This document shows positions 1 through 8,051 of a stretch of DNA of 13,273 nt, piece after piece. A program made the translations under genes and the position numbers. Location: NCBI GenBank assembly GCA_002336475.1, contig DDCX01000138.1, positions 22,936 to 36,208 on the forward strand, given 5' to 3'. The notes below the pieces were generated by a model. That model was given only the letters and a program-made list of their open reading frames with translations, did not search any database and had not been told where the DNA came from. The first letter of the stretch is position 1. Each line of letters begins with the position of its first letter. Source of the DNA: Flavobacteriales bacterium UBA1995 (GTDB taxonomy: Bacteria; Bacteroidota; Bacteroidia; Flavobacteriales_D; Sanyastnellaceae).

Positions 1-2175
1 ATCCTCGGTGCCATCTTGTTTCTGCGTTTTGGGTTTGCAGTCGCACATGTGGGCTTGCTCTGGACCATGGCGATCATCGTCTTGGGGCATCTGGTTACCA
101 TCCCTACAGCCTTGGCAGTGGCAGAGATTGCCACCAACCAGAAAGTAGAAGGAGGCGGGGCCTATTACATGATCAGCCGCTCATTTGGCTTGTCCATCGG
201 CGGCGCCATTGGCATTGCACTTTTCCTGAGCCAAGCCATCAGTGTGGCCTTTTACATCATTGCCTTTACCGTGTCCACGCGGGACCTGCTGGAATGGCTC
301 GAAGTGAGCCGGGGCATTGTGATTGCGCCGTGGCAGGTGAATTATGGCTTCATGACATTGTTGACCTTGCTCATGTTGACCAAGGGAGCGCAAGTAGGGG
401 TCAAAGCCCTGTATGGCGTGGTGGCGGTATTGGTCGTGGCCTTGCTTAGTTTTTTCTTCGGGACCGGCCAGCCTCAGGGCGAATTGGACATTTTACGCAC
501 CATTGACGCATCCTTCATCACCGCAGATGGGCGAACCATTGAGCGCTATTCCTTCATCGAGGTCTTCACGTTCATTTTCCCGGCATTTACTGGAATTGCG
601 GCAGGATTGGGGCTGAGTGGTGATTTGAAGGAGCCCGCCCGCGCCATTCCCCGGGGGACCCTGTGGGCAACGGTTACCGGCATTGTGGTGTACATCATTG
701 TGGCATTGAAATTCTGGGTGAGTGCGACCCCTGAGCAGTTGGCTTCAGACCAGCTTTACATGGAGTCCATTGCGATCTGGCCGCCTTTGATTCCAATCGG
801 ATTGGCTGCAGCGGCCATTTCCAGTGCACTCGGAAGCGTCATCATTGCCCCCCGCACCCTGCAGGCCCTGGCCTTGGACCGCATTTTTCCCAAGGCCATA
901 GGCTTGAGGCTGAAAAGGGGCCGCAAGTCTGACAACGAGCCGGTCATCGCCTCCATCGTCACTTGTGTCATCGGGTTTGTTTTCGTCTCATTGGGAGACA
1001 TCAATGCCGTGGCGGAGATCATCTCCATGTTTTTTATGGTCACGTACGGCGCCATTTGCTTGGTGAGCTTGTTCGAGCATTTTGCAGCCAGTCCCAGTTA
1101 CCGTCCGACCTTCCGCTCCCATTGGTTGTTGAGCTTGATTGGTGCGGTCACCTGTTTTTACCTGATGTTCCTGATGAACTTCAGCTATGCACTGGGAAGC
1201 TTGGTGATCATGGTGGGCATTTACAGTGGGCTGGCCCGCCGCGGAGAACGCGGCATGGTGGCCCTTTTTAGGGGCATGCTCTTCCAGCTCTCGCGCCAAC
1301 TCCAGCTCATTTTGCAGCGCCGTGACTCTGCTGAACTCGACAGGAAGGATTGGCGCCCCATGGTGCTTGGGGTGAGCAAGGACACTTTCCGAAGACCGGG
1401 AGCCTTTGACATGGTGCGCTGGCTCGCCCACCGACAAGGTTTCGGCACCTACGTTCACCTGATTGAGGGAAGGCTCGATGCCCGCACGTTCCGCAGTTCC
1501 ATCCGCGCAAAGCAAGGATTGGCCGACTTGGGAAAGGCCGTCAAGAGCCGGGTGAGCGTGTCGACCATTGTCTCGCCATCATACACCTCGGCCATCGCCC
1601 AAAGCGTGCAGCTTCCCGGTATCAGTGGTCAAGGCAACAATGCCATTCTCCTCGAATACATCGACGAGCAACCCCAAAGCGCGCAAGAATTGGTCACGAA
1701 CTATGACCTTCTTCGCGGCTCCAACCTGGACCTTTGCCTATTGCGGTCAAGCTTTCGGGGTTTTGGAGAGCGGCGTTCCATTCACATCTGGATCACGCCT
1801 GAAGATTCCGCCAATGCGAATTTGATGATCCTCATGGCGTATGTGCTACAAGGGCACCCCGATTGGAGGGATTCGAACATCCAGGTGTTTTCGATCTACC
1901 GGGATGGTGACCGGGCCAAAAGAGAGGAGGCGCTGCGGGAATTGATTCAAGCGGGTCGAATTCCTGTGAGTGAGCAAAACATCGAAATGGTCGAGCAGAT
2001 GCCCGGTGACCTCAAGGAGGCTCTGATTGACGAGCGCAGCATATTTGCAGACCTGACCTTCATCGGTTTCAATGACGCCGACATCCGACGCGAAGGGGTG
2101 AAGTTGTTCGAGGCGCACCATGGCATTGGCAACATCTTGTTTGTAGATGCACACGAAGAAGTGGCCTTGGCCTGA
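1..2175 (+). CDS. SLC12-like cation-chloride cotransporter (APC superfamily), 5' partial
   Basis: Inner-membrane secondary transporter, probably moving chloride with Na+ and/or K+. The frame is open from base 1 (ILGAILFLRFG), so the start lies upstream; 724 codons are visible. Codons 1 to about 410 form the membrane part. They carry SLC12 landmarks: IATN then GGGAYY (residues 51-56) followed by ISRS, FPAFTGI (P194, T197) followed by SGDL, and ISSALGS (S274, S275) followed by APRTLQAL. In animal NKCC proteins the matching Tyr, Pro and Thr bind K+ and the Ser pair binds Na+; KCC proteins lack that Ser pair. From about 410 to the end is a soluble cytoplasmic domain with IHIWITPEDS and QVFSIYR segments resembling the SLC12 C-terminal domain. 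The stop lies 6 bases before aroQ, suggesting cotranscription. Family is secure; the transported ions are inferred. An amino-acid permease is less likely given the C-terminal domain. Confidence 0.88.
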   Translation: MLGAILFLRFGFAVAHVGLLWTMAIIVLGHLVTIPTALAVAEIATNQKVEGGGAYYMISRSFGLSIGGAIGIALFLSQAISVAFYIIAFTVSTRDLLEWLEVSRGIVIAPWQVNYGFMTLLTLLMLTKGAQVGVKALYGVVAVLVVALLSFFFGTGQPQGELDILRTIDASFITADGRTIERYSFIEVFTFIFPAFTGIAAGLGLSGDLKEPARAIPRGTLWATVTGIVVYIIVALKFWVSATPEQLASDQLYMESIAIWPPLIPIGLAAAAISSALGSVIIAPRTLQALALDRIFPKAIGLRLKRGRKSDNEPVIASIVTCVIGFVFVSLGDINAVAEIISMFFMVTYGAICLVSLFEHFAASPSYRPTFRSHWLLSLIGAVTCFYLMFLMNFSYALGSLVIMVGIYSGLARRGERGMVALFRGMLFQLSRQLQLILQRRDSAELDRKDWRPMVLGVSKDTFRRPGAFDMVRWLAHRQGFGTYVHLIEGRLDARTFRSSIRAKQGLADLGKAVKSRVSVSTIVSPSYTSAIAQSVQLPGISGQGNNAILLEYIDEQPQSAQELVTNYDLLRGSNLDLCLLRSSFRGFGERRSIHIWITPEDSANANLMILMAYVLQGHPDWRDSNIQVFSIYRDGDRAKREEALRELIQAGRIPVSEQNIEMVEQMPGDLKEALIDERSIFADLTFIGFNDADIRREGVKLFEAHHGIGNILFVDAHEEVALA

Positions 2176-2181
2176 TCACAC

Positions 2182-2607
2182 ATGAAACACGCCGTTCACA
2201 TTGTCAATGGACCGAATCTGAACCTGTTGGGTCAGAGGGAACCCGACAAATATGGCCATACCTCATTCGAGGCATACCTCGAGGTTTTACGCAAGCAATT
2301 CCCTGAAATTGAGCTCACCTATTTTCAATCCAACGTAGAAGGAGGGTTGATCGACCACTTGCATTCCATAGGGTTTGACGGAGGAGGGGTGATCCTCAAT
2401 GCAGGAGGGTACACCCACACGTCAGTGGCCCTGCGAGACGCCGTGGCTTCCATTGATGCGCCGGTTGTCGAAGTGCACATCACCAACGTTCACGCCAGAG
2501 AGGAGTTTCGACATGTAAGCTTACTAAGCCCCGTATGCCAGGGCGTGATCTGCGGGCTTGGCCTCGAAGGCTATGCTGCAGCGGTTAGGGCGCTGGTCTC
2601 AGGCTGA
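2182..2607 (+). CDS. aroQ: 3-dehydroquinate dehydratase, type II
   Basis: Cytoplasmic enzyme of the shikimate pathway that dehydrates 3-dehydroquinate to 3-dehydroshikimate, on the way to aromatic amino acids. At 141 residues it has the usual type II length (a dodecamer of small flavodoxin-like subunits). Visible motifs are NGPNLNLLGQRE (9-20) with R19, the catalytic Y24 in KYG, FQSNVEG (48-54), NAGGYTHTSVALRDA (73-87) with N73, H79 and R85, the E97/H99 pair in EVHITN, and REEFRH ending in R110-H111. All expected active-site residues are present, so it should be functional. The ATG follows the cotransporter stop by 6 bases with no Shine-Dalgarno sequence, so it probably relies on upstream transcription. 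Its last 9 bases overlap the end of the converging minus-strand gene. Confidence 0.97.
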   Translation: MKHAVHIVNGPNLNLLGQREPDKYGHTSFEAYLEVLRKQFPEIELTYFQSNVEGGLIDHLHSIGFDGGGVILNAGGYTHTSVALRDAVASIDAPVVEVHITNVHAREEFRHVSLLSPVCQGVICGLGLEGYAAAVRALVSG

Positions 2608-3207
2608 ATCGGCTTTTCTTGAAAGCCGTTGGGTGGCCGGGCGCATCAGTCGCAGGAGCCCATCCGCATCGCGGTCCGAGAGCTGTTTTCCAAAGACCAT
2701 GGTGCGCTTTCCACCACTGAATTGCAGCGTTTCTCCACCCATGGACCAAAAGGCCTTCTCAAAGGTGCGCAGGATTTGCGTGGGGTTTTCTTCAATCCGG
2801 GACAGCCCTTTGTAGGCGCCATGGGCAAAGAAGTCTGGCAAGCCCCTTTGGCCAAAAACCAAGGCGATAGAAATGCCCCTGCGGTCCACAGTAATGACCT
2901 CTCTTCCGCGCATTCGCCAGATCAACACCTTTCCAATGCGAAACGCAAAGAAGGCCCAGAAGGCCGAATAAATGGCGTATCCCACGGCAGCATTGCCTTC
3001 TGAAGAACCTTGGAGCCAGAAATACAAAACGGCGGCTTCTAAGCCGAGCCACAGCACCATCCAAACAGAGAGCATGGCCATGTTGGATGCAGTGGTTCCT
3101 TGCGTGATGCTAACCTGCAATTGTTCGGCTTCAGTACCGCGGTCTTGCCATTCATAGGTCACGCGAGCGCCTATGTTGCCCTTGGGCTTTTCCAGTCGGG
3201 TTCCCAT
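2599..3207 (-). CDS. Two-TM membrane protein of unknown function, PH-like C-terminal domain
   Basis: I do not recognise a named family. The 202-residue protein has a short N-terminal soluble stretch (1 to about 42), two hydrophobic segments (about 44-66 and 73-97), then a basic turn (IWRMRGREVITV) and a strand-rich soluble domain of about 100 residues ending in FGKQLSDRDADGLLRLM. This layout resembles small bacterial membrane proteins with a pleckstrin-homology-like domain; that resemblance is inference. The ATG at 3207 was chosen over a TTG one codon upstream because it forms TGATG with the bshA stop, which indicates translational coupling. It is the last gene of the minus-strand cluster, and its stop overlaps the aroQ end by 9 bases. 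A role linked to bacillithiol or the envelope is possible only by position. Confidence 0.75.
   Translation of the reverse strand: MGTRLEKPKGNIGARVTYEWQDRGTEAEQLQVSITQGTTASNMAMLSVWMVLWLGLEAAVLYFWLQGSSEGNAAVGYAIYSAFWAFFAFRIGKVLIWRMRGREVITVDRRGISIALVFGQRGLPDFFAHGAYKGLSRIEENPTQILRTFEKAFWSMGGETLQFSGGKRTMVFGKQLSDRDADGLLRLMRPATQRLSRKADSA
2610..2628. terminator. Hairpin at the convergent 3' ends of aroQ and the unknown membrane gene
   Basis: A perfect inverted repeat, CGGCTTT and AAAGCCG (2610-2616 and 2622-2628) around a 5-base loop, lies 3 bases after the aroQ stop and inside the last codons of the opposing gene. It could stop or slow transcription from either side. Neither side has a following run of T, so a classical intrinsic terminator is not shown; it may instead protect the 3' end. 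Confidence 0.4.
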
Positions 3208-4337
3208 CAATCGGCGGATTGTGGGGCAAGTACCCCATCGTAAATCCTCAAATATTCGGGGAGTACCCGCGCGAGATCAAACGCCGCGGCACGCTTCAAT
3301 GCCTGTTGCTTGAATTTGTCATGGTGCTGGGGATCCAGCAGGAACTCTGCGTGGTCTGCCATTTTCTCTACATCTCCAATGGGGGCCAACATGCCACTCA
3401 CTCCATGGCGGATGACCTCCGGAAGGCCACCAGCTTCCGTGGCCACAACAGGGATGCCGCATGCCATGGCTTCCAATGCCGCAAGCCCAAAACTTTCGCT
3501 TTCGGAGGGCAGCAAAAACAAATCGGAGATGGCCAATGCTTCCAAGGGGTTTTTGAGCTTCCCAAGAAAGAAGACCTGTCCGTCAATGCCGAGTTCACGC
3601 CCCAAACGTTCCGCTTCGGAGCGGTCTGGTCCATCGCCCACCATCAGGAGCTTTACCGGCATACGTTGGGCGAGCAAAGCGAACGTATTGATTACGTCTG
3701 CGACCCTTTTCACCGGACGGAAATTCGAAATGTGGCACAGCAAATGTTCGCCTTCGGCCACGAACTCGCTGCGGTCGTGTCCTTGCAGCGCCTCAAAATG
3801 GGCGGGGCAAATGAAATTGGGCACCACTTCAATGTCCTTGTTGATGCCAAACAGCTTGTAGGTGTCGCTGCGCAAACTGGTGCTAACGGCCGTCACAGCG
3901 TCGCTTTGGTTGATGGCAAATGAAATCACCGGTTCAAACCCAGGGTCCTTGCCGAGCAAGGTGATGTCCGTGCCGTGCAAGGTGGTGACTACCGGGAGAT
4001 GCCGTCCTTCTTCGGCGAGGATCCGCTTGGCCATGTAGGCGCTGGAGGCATGGGGAATGGCGTAGTGCACATGCAGCAGGTCCAAGTTTTGCTGGCGGAC
4101 AACCTCTACCATTTTGGAGGCGAGTACCAACTCATAGGGAGGGTAGTCAAACAGCGGGTACTGGGAAATTCTGACTTCGTGATAAAAGACATTGGGCCTA
4201 AAGCTGCCCAGGCGAACAGGCTGGTCGTAAGTAATGAAGTGGACCTCATGGCCATTTGCAGCGAGGGCCTTGCCCAGCTCCGTTGCGACCACACCGCTTC
4301 CCCCAAATGTGGGGTAACATACCATTCCAATCCTCAT
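3207..4337 (-). CDS. bshA: N-acetyl-alpha-D-glucosaminyl L-malate synthase (bacillithiol synthesis)
   Basis: GT4-family glycosyltransferase that joins GlcNAc from UDP-GlcNAc to L-malate, the first step of bacillithiol synthesis, in the cytoplasm. The 376-residue length is normal. The N-terminal YPTFGGSGVVATELG (8-22) gives the glycine-rich loop, HVHYAIPHASSAY (89-101) is typical of BshA, and SNFRPVKR (204-211) supplies the phosphate-binding Arg/Lys. The EX7E motif is E281 to E289 within ESFGLAALEAMACG. The ATG lies 12 bases after the GH3-fusion stop, and its own stop overlaps the next start as TGATG, so it sits inside a coupled operon. Neither bshB nor bshC is in this window, so completeness of the pathway cannot be judged here. 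Other GT4 enzymes are possible in principle, but the N-terminal and HYAIPHASSAY motifs are specific. Confidence 0.94.
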   Translation of the reverse strand: MRIGMVCYPTFGGSGVVATELGKALAANGHEVHFITYDQPVRLGSFRPNVFYHEVRISQYPLFDYPPYELVLASKMVEVVRQQNLDLLHVHYAIPHASSAYMAKRILAEEGRHLPVVTTLHGTDITLLGKDPGFEPVISFAINQSDAVTAVSTSLRSDTYKLFGINKDIEVVPNFICPAHFEALQGHDRSEFVAEGEHLLCHISNFRPVKRVADVINTFALLAQRMPVKLLMVGDGPDRSEAERLGRELGIDGQVFFLGKLKNPLEALAISDLFLLPSESESFGLAALEAMACGIPVVATEAGGLPEVIRHGVSGMLAPIGDVEKMADHAEFLLDPQHHDKFKQQALKRAAAFDLARVLPEYLRIYDGVLAPQSAD

Positions 4338-4349
4338 GTGTGCAATGTA

Positions 4350-7313
4350 CTATCGTGGGCCAACCGAAGGCCCGGGTTCAATGAATCTACGGGGACTTTG
4401 CACAGCATCTTCAATGATCCCGAGCGCTTTCGTCCGGATGTCTTCATCGATGAAGATGCGATTGGTGGCGTCAGGGCAGATTCGGTTGCCCAATATGACC
4501 GCCGTCCAGCCCGCCTCAGGATCGGTCCATGCCAAGGTTCCTGTGAATCCGCTGTGGCCGAAACTCGACCATGAGCCGGCATTGCCACTGGCGCCTGTAT
4601 CCTCTTCCAATCCCGGTTTGTCCCATCCCAGTCCACGACGGTTGTCTTCAGCAGGAAAGGCGCGCGAAGTAAATCGGGCCACTGTCGAAGGGTTCACCAA
4701 TTGAATGCCGTTTCGGGTCCCGCCCATGCGCATCACTTCCATCAACAGTGCCAAGTCGTGCGCATCGGAAAACAATCCGGCATGACCTGCAACCCCGCCA
4801 AGCATTGCAGCACCGGGGTCGTGAACAGCGCCACGCACCCAAGCCGAACGAAAAGTGGTGTCCAATTCGGTCGGAGCAATGTCTTCCATTCGGGCCCATT
4901 CAAGCGGTTGGTATCCCATGTGCTTCAAGCCCAAAGGGCGGTGGATCAGGCTGTCGGCCAGCTTTTCCAACGACAGATTCCATTGGGATTCGAGGATGTC
5001 TTTGAGCAAGTAATAGCCCACATCGCTGTAGCGGTACTGGCCGGTGGGCTTGGGCTCGATGGCCCTGACCGTGCGCCGAATAGAGTCACACCACATGGGG
5101 TGCATGCATTGACCTTCACACAATGGAATCCAGCCCGGAACCGGTTCTGAACTTAGAACACCCCCCAGAGAGTCTTCATGGGCCACCAAGTCTACATAAA
5201 AAGGAATCCAAGCTGGAAGGCCCGAGCGGTGCGCCAGGACATCCTGCAAGGTTCTTTGGCCCAACTCAGGGTTCAAGGGTGCACCGTCGTCTGCAGGCAA
5301 TAGTGCTGAAAGCGGTTGCTCCAAAGTGAACACCCCCTTCTCAACAGACATCATGGTCAATAGGGTGGAGGTGGCCACTTTGGTGATCGAAGCCAGGTCG
5401 TAAACATGGTGCCTCTGAACAGGCGTTTTCGCCGCGTCTCCCAATTGGCCATGGGCACCATCGTAGCGGATGCTGTCGTCTACCACGACCAGAATGCGCA
5501 GACCCGGTGTGGAAGAGAGGTCGACGGCTGCGGCGGCCAAGCTGTCCAGCCTCAATCCCATCTCCACCATGGGAGGGGAGGGGTGCGATCGGGGCAAACG
5601 CACGGCAGCAGTAGGGCTTCCCTGCCCAGCGTTCCACACCCCAACATCTACTGGCAGTTTTCCCAGGGCAGCTCCTTCACCGCACAAAGCGGCCATGGCG
5701 GCTTCTTGGGTCAAGGGGTCTTCGTGGTGGGCCACCAGCCACTCTCGGGATGGGGCGGGGTCCAGGAATGTCAAGGCATAAGGGCTAGTGAACAGTGAGA
5801 CATACAAGCGATGATCCCCTTGTGACAGTGCACTGAGCAATGCATTTGCCCCCTCGGGAAGTCCAAAGTTTCGGGCGGGTCGGTTGCTCTCATCCACAAA
5901 AGCCAGGACCACTTGTGGGCAGTCGGCTATACCGGCAGCAATGCGGGTTCGGTCTTCTTTCCCAATGGAGCCTTTGCCTTTGCGGATGACTTTGAGGTCA
6001 GGAAAAGTGAGCCTTAGCCTGCGTTCTGCAGCTGCACCGCGATTGCCCACCACCACCAAGGCCGTTTTGATGCCGGGTTCAAGCGTGCGTCCTGTGCCCA
6101 AACGAACCAGCATGTGTCCACGGATTTCCTCTTGTAGGCCGCGCAGGTCGGTTTCGGAAAGTGGAGTGGGTTCGCTTTTCGCCCATTGTTTGGCGAGCAA
6201 GACTTTGAGACAAGCCTCATTGATCCGGGAGGTGTCGAGCGTTCCACGCACAAGGGCGGCCTCGATGCTGTCCAACACCAAGCTCGGATCAGAAGGAAAA
6301 AGCAGGACGTCGTTGCCCGCTCTGAGGGCGGCCACTTCACGTGTGCCCGGAGGTACAGGGTCTGCGGCGCCGGCCATGGTGAGGGCATCCGTAAAAACAA
6401 GCCCTTCAAAACCCAAAGAGTCCAGCAGCAGGTCCTGGATCACAAGGGGGGAGAGGGAAGTGGGAAGCCCCGTGGTGGAGTCCAATGCGGGCACATCGAG
6501 GTGGGCGGTCATCATGCCGTCAACGCCTCGCTGTATCAGCGTTTGGAAGGGGGGGAGTTCAACCGCATAGAGCGTCTGGAGGTTGGAGGAAATCACAGGC
6601 AAGGCCAAGTGAGAGTCAAGGTCTGCATCGCCGTGGCCGGGGAAGTGCTTGCCCACAGACATGACACCAGCTTGGCGCAACCCATCAGCCCATGCCGATG
6701 CCAGAGCGCCGACCATCTCAGGCCTTGAACCAAATGATCGGTTTCCTATCACAGGGTTGGCAGGGTTGCTGTTGACGTCCGCTACTGGCGCGAAATCGAT
6801 GTCAATGCCCAATCGGCGGAGCTCTTGACCGGCCGCAAGCCCGGCCCTCTGAACCAAGGCTTCATTTTCTGTGGCTCCCATTGCCATCGCCTTTGGGAAT
6901 GCTATGCCATCGGGAAGCCGCATACCTGCGCCCCATTCCGCATCCATGGCCGTCAGCAGGTCTAAGCCGGTTACAGATGAGGAGACACTGTCCAACTCGT
7001 TGAGGTTGCGGCGGGTGGTCAGCGTATCGCCCTGCATGGCAATCACACCGCCAATGCCCCATTTTTCAATCGCTTGGCGCACACCGATTTTGGATTCAGG
7101 CTCTCCAGGCTTGGAATAAAGGGGGACCATCATCAGCTGGGAAACCCGCTCACGCAGCGTCATGCTATCCATGACCGCCATTGCAGATGCGGTGTCGCCA
7201 TTTAAGAACGCGGGCCTTATTGCTGTGGGCCCTTCTGATTGGGCCTCACCGGGATGACAGCTAAACAGGACGGGCGCAAGGATCAGTATGGCCCAAAACG
7301 GTGTCCTACGCAT
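4350..7313 (-). CDS. Lipoprotein: GH3 (NagZ-type) glycosidase fused to serine beta-lactamase-like domain
   Basis: Predicted exported envelope lipoprotein of 987 residues. MRRTPFW with a hydrophobic core and LFSC gives a lipobox with lipidated C19. Residues about 40-390 are a GH3 barrel of the beta-N-acetylglucosaminidase type: KHFPGHG (222-228), DSH with the probable acid/base H235, and VFTDALTMAG with the probable nucleophile D309. About 395-560 looks like the second GH3 domain. About 590-975 is a serine hydrolase of the class C beta-lactamase/DD-peptidase fold: SITK (S642, K645), YSD (Y762) and HSGFTG (from H920). Removal of GlcNAc from peptidoglycan fragments together with peptide or ester cleavage is a reasonable inference; the substrate is unproven. 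The start at 7313 is preferred over an ATG at 7331 because a basic signal peptide begins there; it overlaps the cmk stop by 8 bases (ATGCGTAG). bshA follows after 12 bases. Confidence 0.9.
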   Translation of the reverse strand: MRRTPFWAILILAPVLFSCHPGEAQSEGPTAIRPAFLNGDTASAMAVMDSMTLRERVSQLMMVPLYSKPGEPESKIGVRQAIEKWGIGGVIAMQGDTLTTRRNLNELDSVSSSVTGLDLLTAMDAEWGAGMRLPDGIAFPKAMAMGATENEALVQRAGLAAGQELRRLGIDIDFAPVADVNSNPANPVIGNRSFGSRPEMVGALASAWADGLRQAGVMSVGKHFPGHGDADLDSHLALPVISSNLQTLYAVELPPFQTLIQRGVDGMMTAHLDVPALDSTTGLPTSLSPLVIQDLLLDSLGFEGLVFTDALTMAGAADPVPPGTREVAALRAGNDVLLFPSDPSLVLDSIEAALVRGTLDTSRINEACLKVLLAKQWAKSEPTPLSETDLRGLQEEIRGHMLVRLGTGRTLEPGIKTALVVVGNRGAAAERRLRLTFPDLKVIRKGKGSIGKEDRTRIAAGIADCPQVVLAFVDESNRPARNFGLPEGANALLSALSQGDHRLYVSLFTSPYALTFLDPAPSREWLVAHHEDPLTQEAAMAALCGEGAALGKLPVDVGVWNAGQGSPTAAVRLPRSHPSPPMVEMGLRLDSLAAAAVDLSSTPGLRILVVVDDSIRYDGAHGQLGDAAKTPVQRHHVYDLASITKVATSTLLTMMSVEKGVFTLEQPLSALLPADDGAPLNPELGQRTLQDVLAHRSGLPAWIPFYVDLVAHEDSLGGVLSSEPVPGWIPLCEGQCMHPMWCDSIRRTVRAIEPKPTGQYRYSDVGYYLLKDILESQWNLSLEKLADSLIHRPLGLKHMGYQPLEWARMEDIAPTELDTTFRSAWVRGAVHDPGAAMLGGVAGHAGLFSDAHDLALLMEVMRMGGTRNGIQLVNPSTVARFTSRAFPAEDNRRGLGWDKPGLEEDTGASGNAGSWSSFGHSGFTGTLAWTDPEAGWTAVILGNRICPDATNRIFIDEDIRTKALGIIEDAVQSPRRFIEPGPSVGPR

Positions 7314-7998
7314 TGAGCACGTGTTGCACACAGGCCATCATATGGTCAAATTGCTGCTCAATGGAGAGGTCGCTGTTGTCAATGACAATGGCATCTTCGG
7401 CTTGCGTCAGAGGACTGTGGTCGCGCGTGCTGTCGATGCGGTCGCGCTCTTCGAGGTTGGAGACCACATCCTTGAGTTCCACAGCCCGGCCTCGGCGGGC
7501 AAGCTCTGCATGCCTCCGTTCTCCGCGGGCCTGTATGCTTGCTGTCATGAAAAATTTAAGCTCAGCATTGGGCAGTACGACGGTACCAATGTCACGACCG
7601 TCCATGACAACACCCCCAGATTCTCCAATGCGGCGCTGTGCAATGACCAGTTTCTCCCTCACTTCAGGGAGGCGCGCGACCACGCTGACCTGACGAGAAA
7701 CTTCGTGGCTCCGAACTTCTTTTTCGACATTTCGGCCATTGAGGCAGATTTCACTCCTGCCCGCACCCGGATTGAACCGAAAGGTCAAATAAACCCGAGG
7801 TAAGGCCCGAATCATGCCCTCTTCATCCAAGTTGCTGTCGTGGTCTACCAACTTTTCTCTCAGAGCGAACAAGGTCACCGCACGGTACATAGCACCAGTG
7901 TCTATGTAGATGTAATTCAACGCTTTTGCCAGGCTTTGGGCCAAGGTGCTCTTGCCCGATGCGCTGAGTCCGTCTATGGCAATGCTGATGCGTTTCAT
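7306..7998 (-). CDS. cmk: Cytidylate kinase
   Basis: Cytoplasmic kinase that phosphorylates CMP and dCMP with ATP, feeding CTP and dCTP pools. At 230 residues it is a normal bacterial CMP kinase. It has the P-loop GLSASGKST (10-18), YIDTGAMYRAVTL for substrate binding, the GRDIGTVVLP segment and a lid region with RGERRHAEL. The start MKRISIAIDG was chosen because it aligns with the family beginning. The reading frame stays open for 105 codons upstream, but that stretch lies over porQ in another frame and has no family character. It follows porQ by 53 bases and overlaps the downstream fusion gene by 8 bases, so coupled translation is likely. Confidence 0.96.
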   Translation of the reverse strand: MKRISIAIDGLSASGKSTLAQSLAKALNYIYIDTGAMYRAVTLFALREKLVDHDSNLDEEGMIRALPRVYLTFRFNPGAGRSEICLNGRNVEKEVRSHEVSRQVSVVARLPEVREKLVIAQRRIGESGGVVMDGRDIGTVVLPNAELKFFMTASIQARGERRHAELARRGRAVELKDVVSNLEERDRIDSTRDHSPLTQAEDAIVIDNSDLSIEQQFDHMMACVQHVLNA

Positions 7999-8051
7999 GT
8001 CACTGGAGAGAAGGGTGTAATCTCGACCGAAGTTAACCATGCAGCGCGTGC

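Noticed and set aside
3219..3923. A 234-codon open frame on the + strand opposite bshA
   Set aside because: It lies entirely over a confidently identified gene, has no family character and reads like reverse-strand shadow composition.
5884..6570. A 228-codon + strand open frame opposite the GH3 fusion
   Set aside because: Low-complexity Ser/Arg-rich translation typical of the antisense of a GC-rich gene.
7314..7331. Earlier ATG for the GH3 fusion, six codons upstream
   Set aside because: It would place MCNTCS before the basic start of a standard lipoprotein signal peptide; the 7313 start gives a better signal peptide and the short overlap with cmk.
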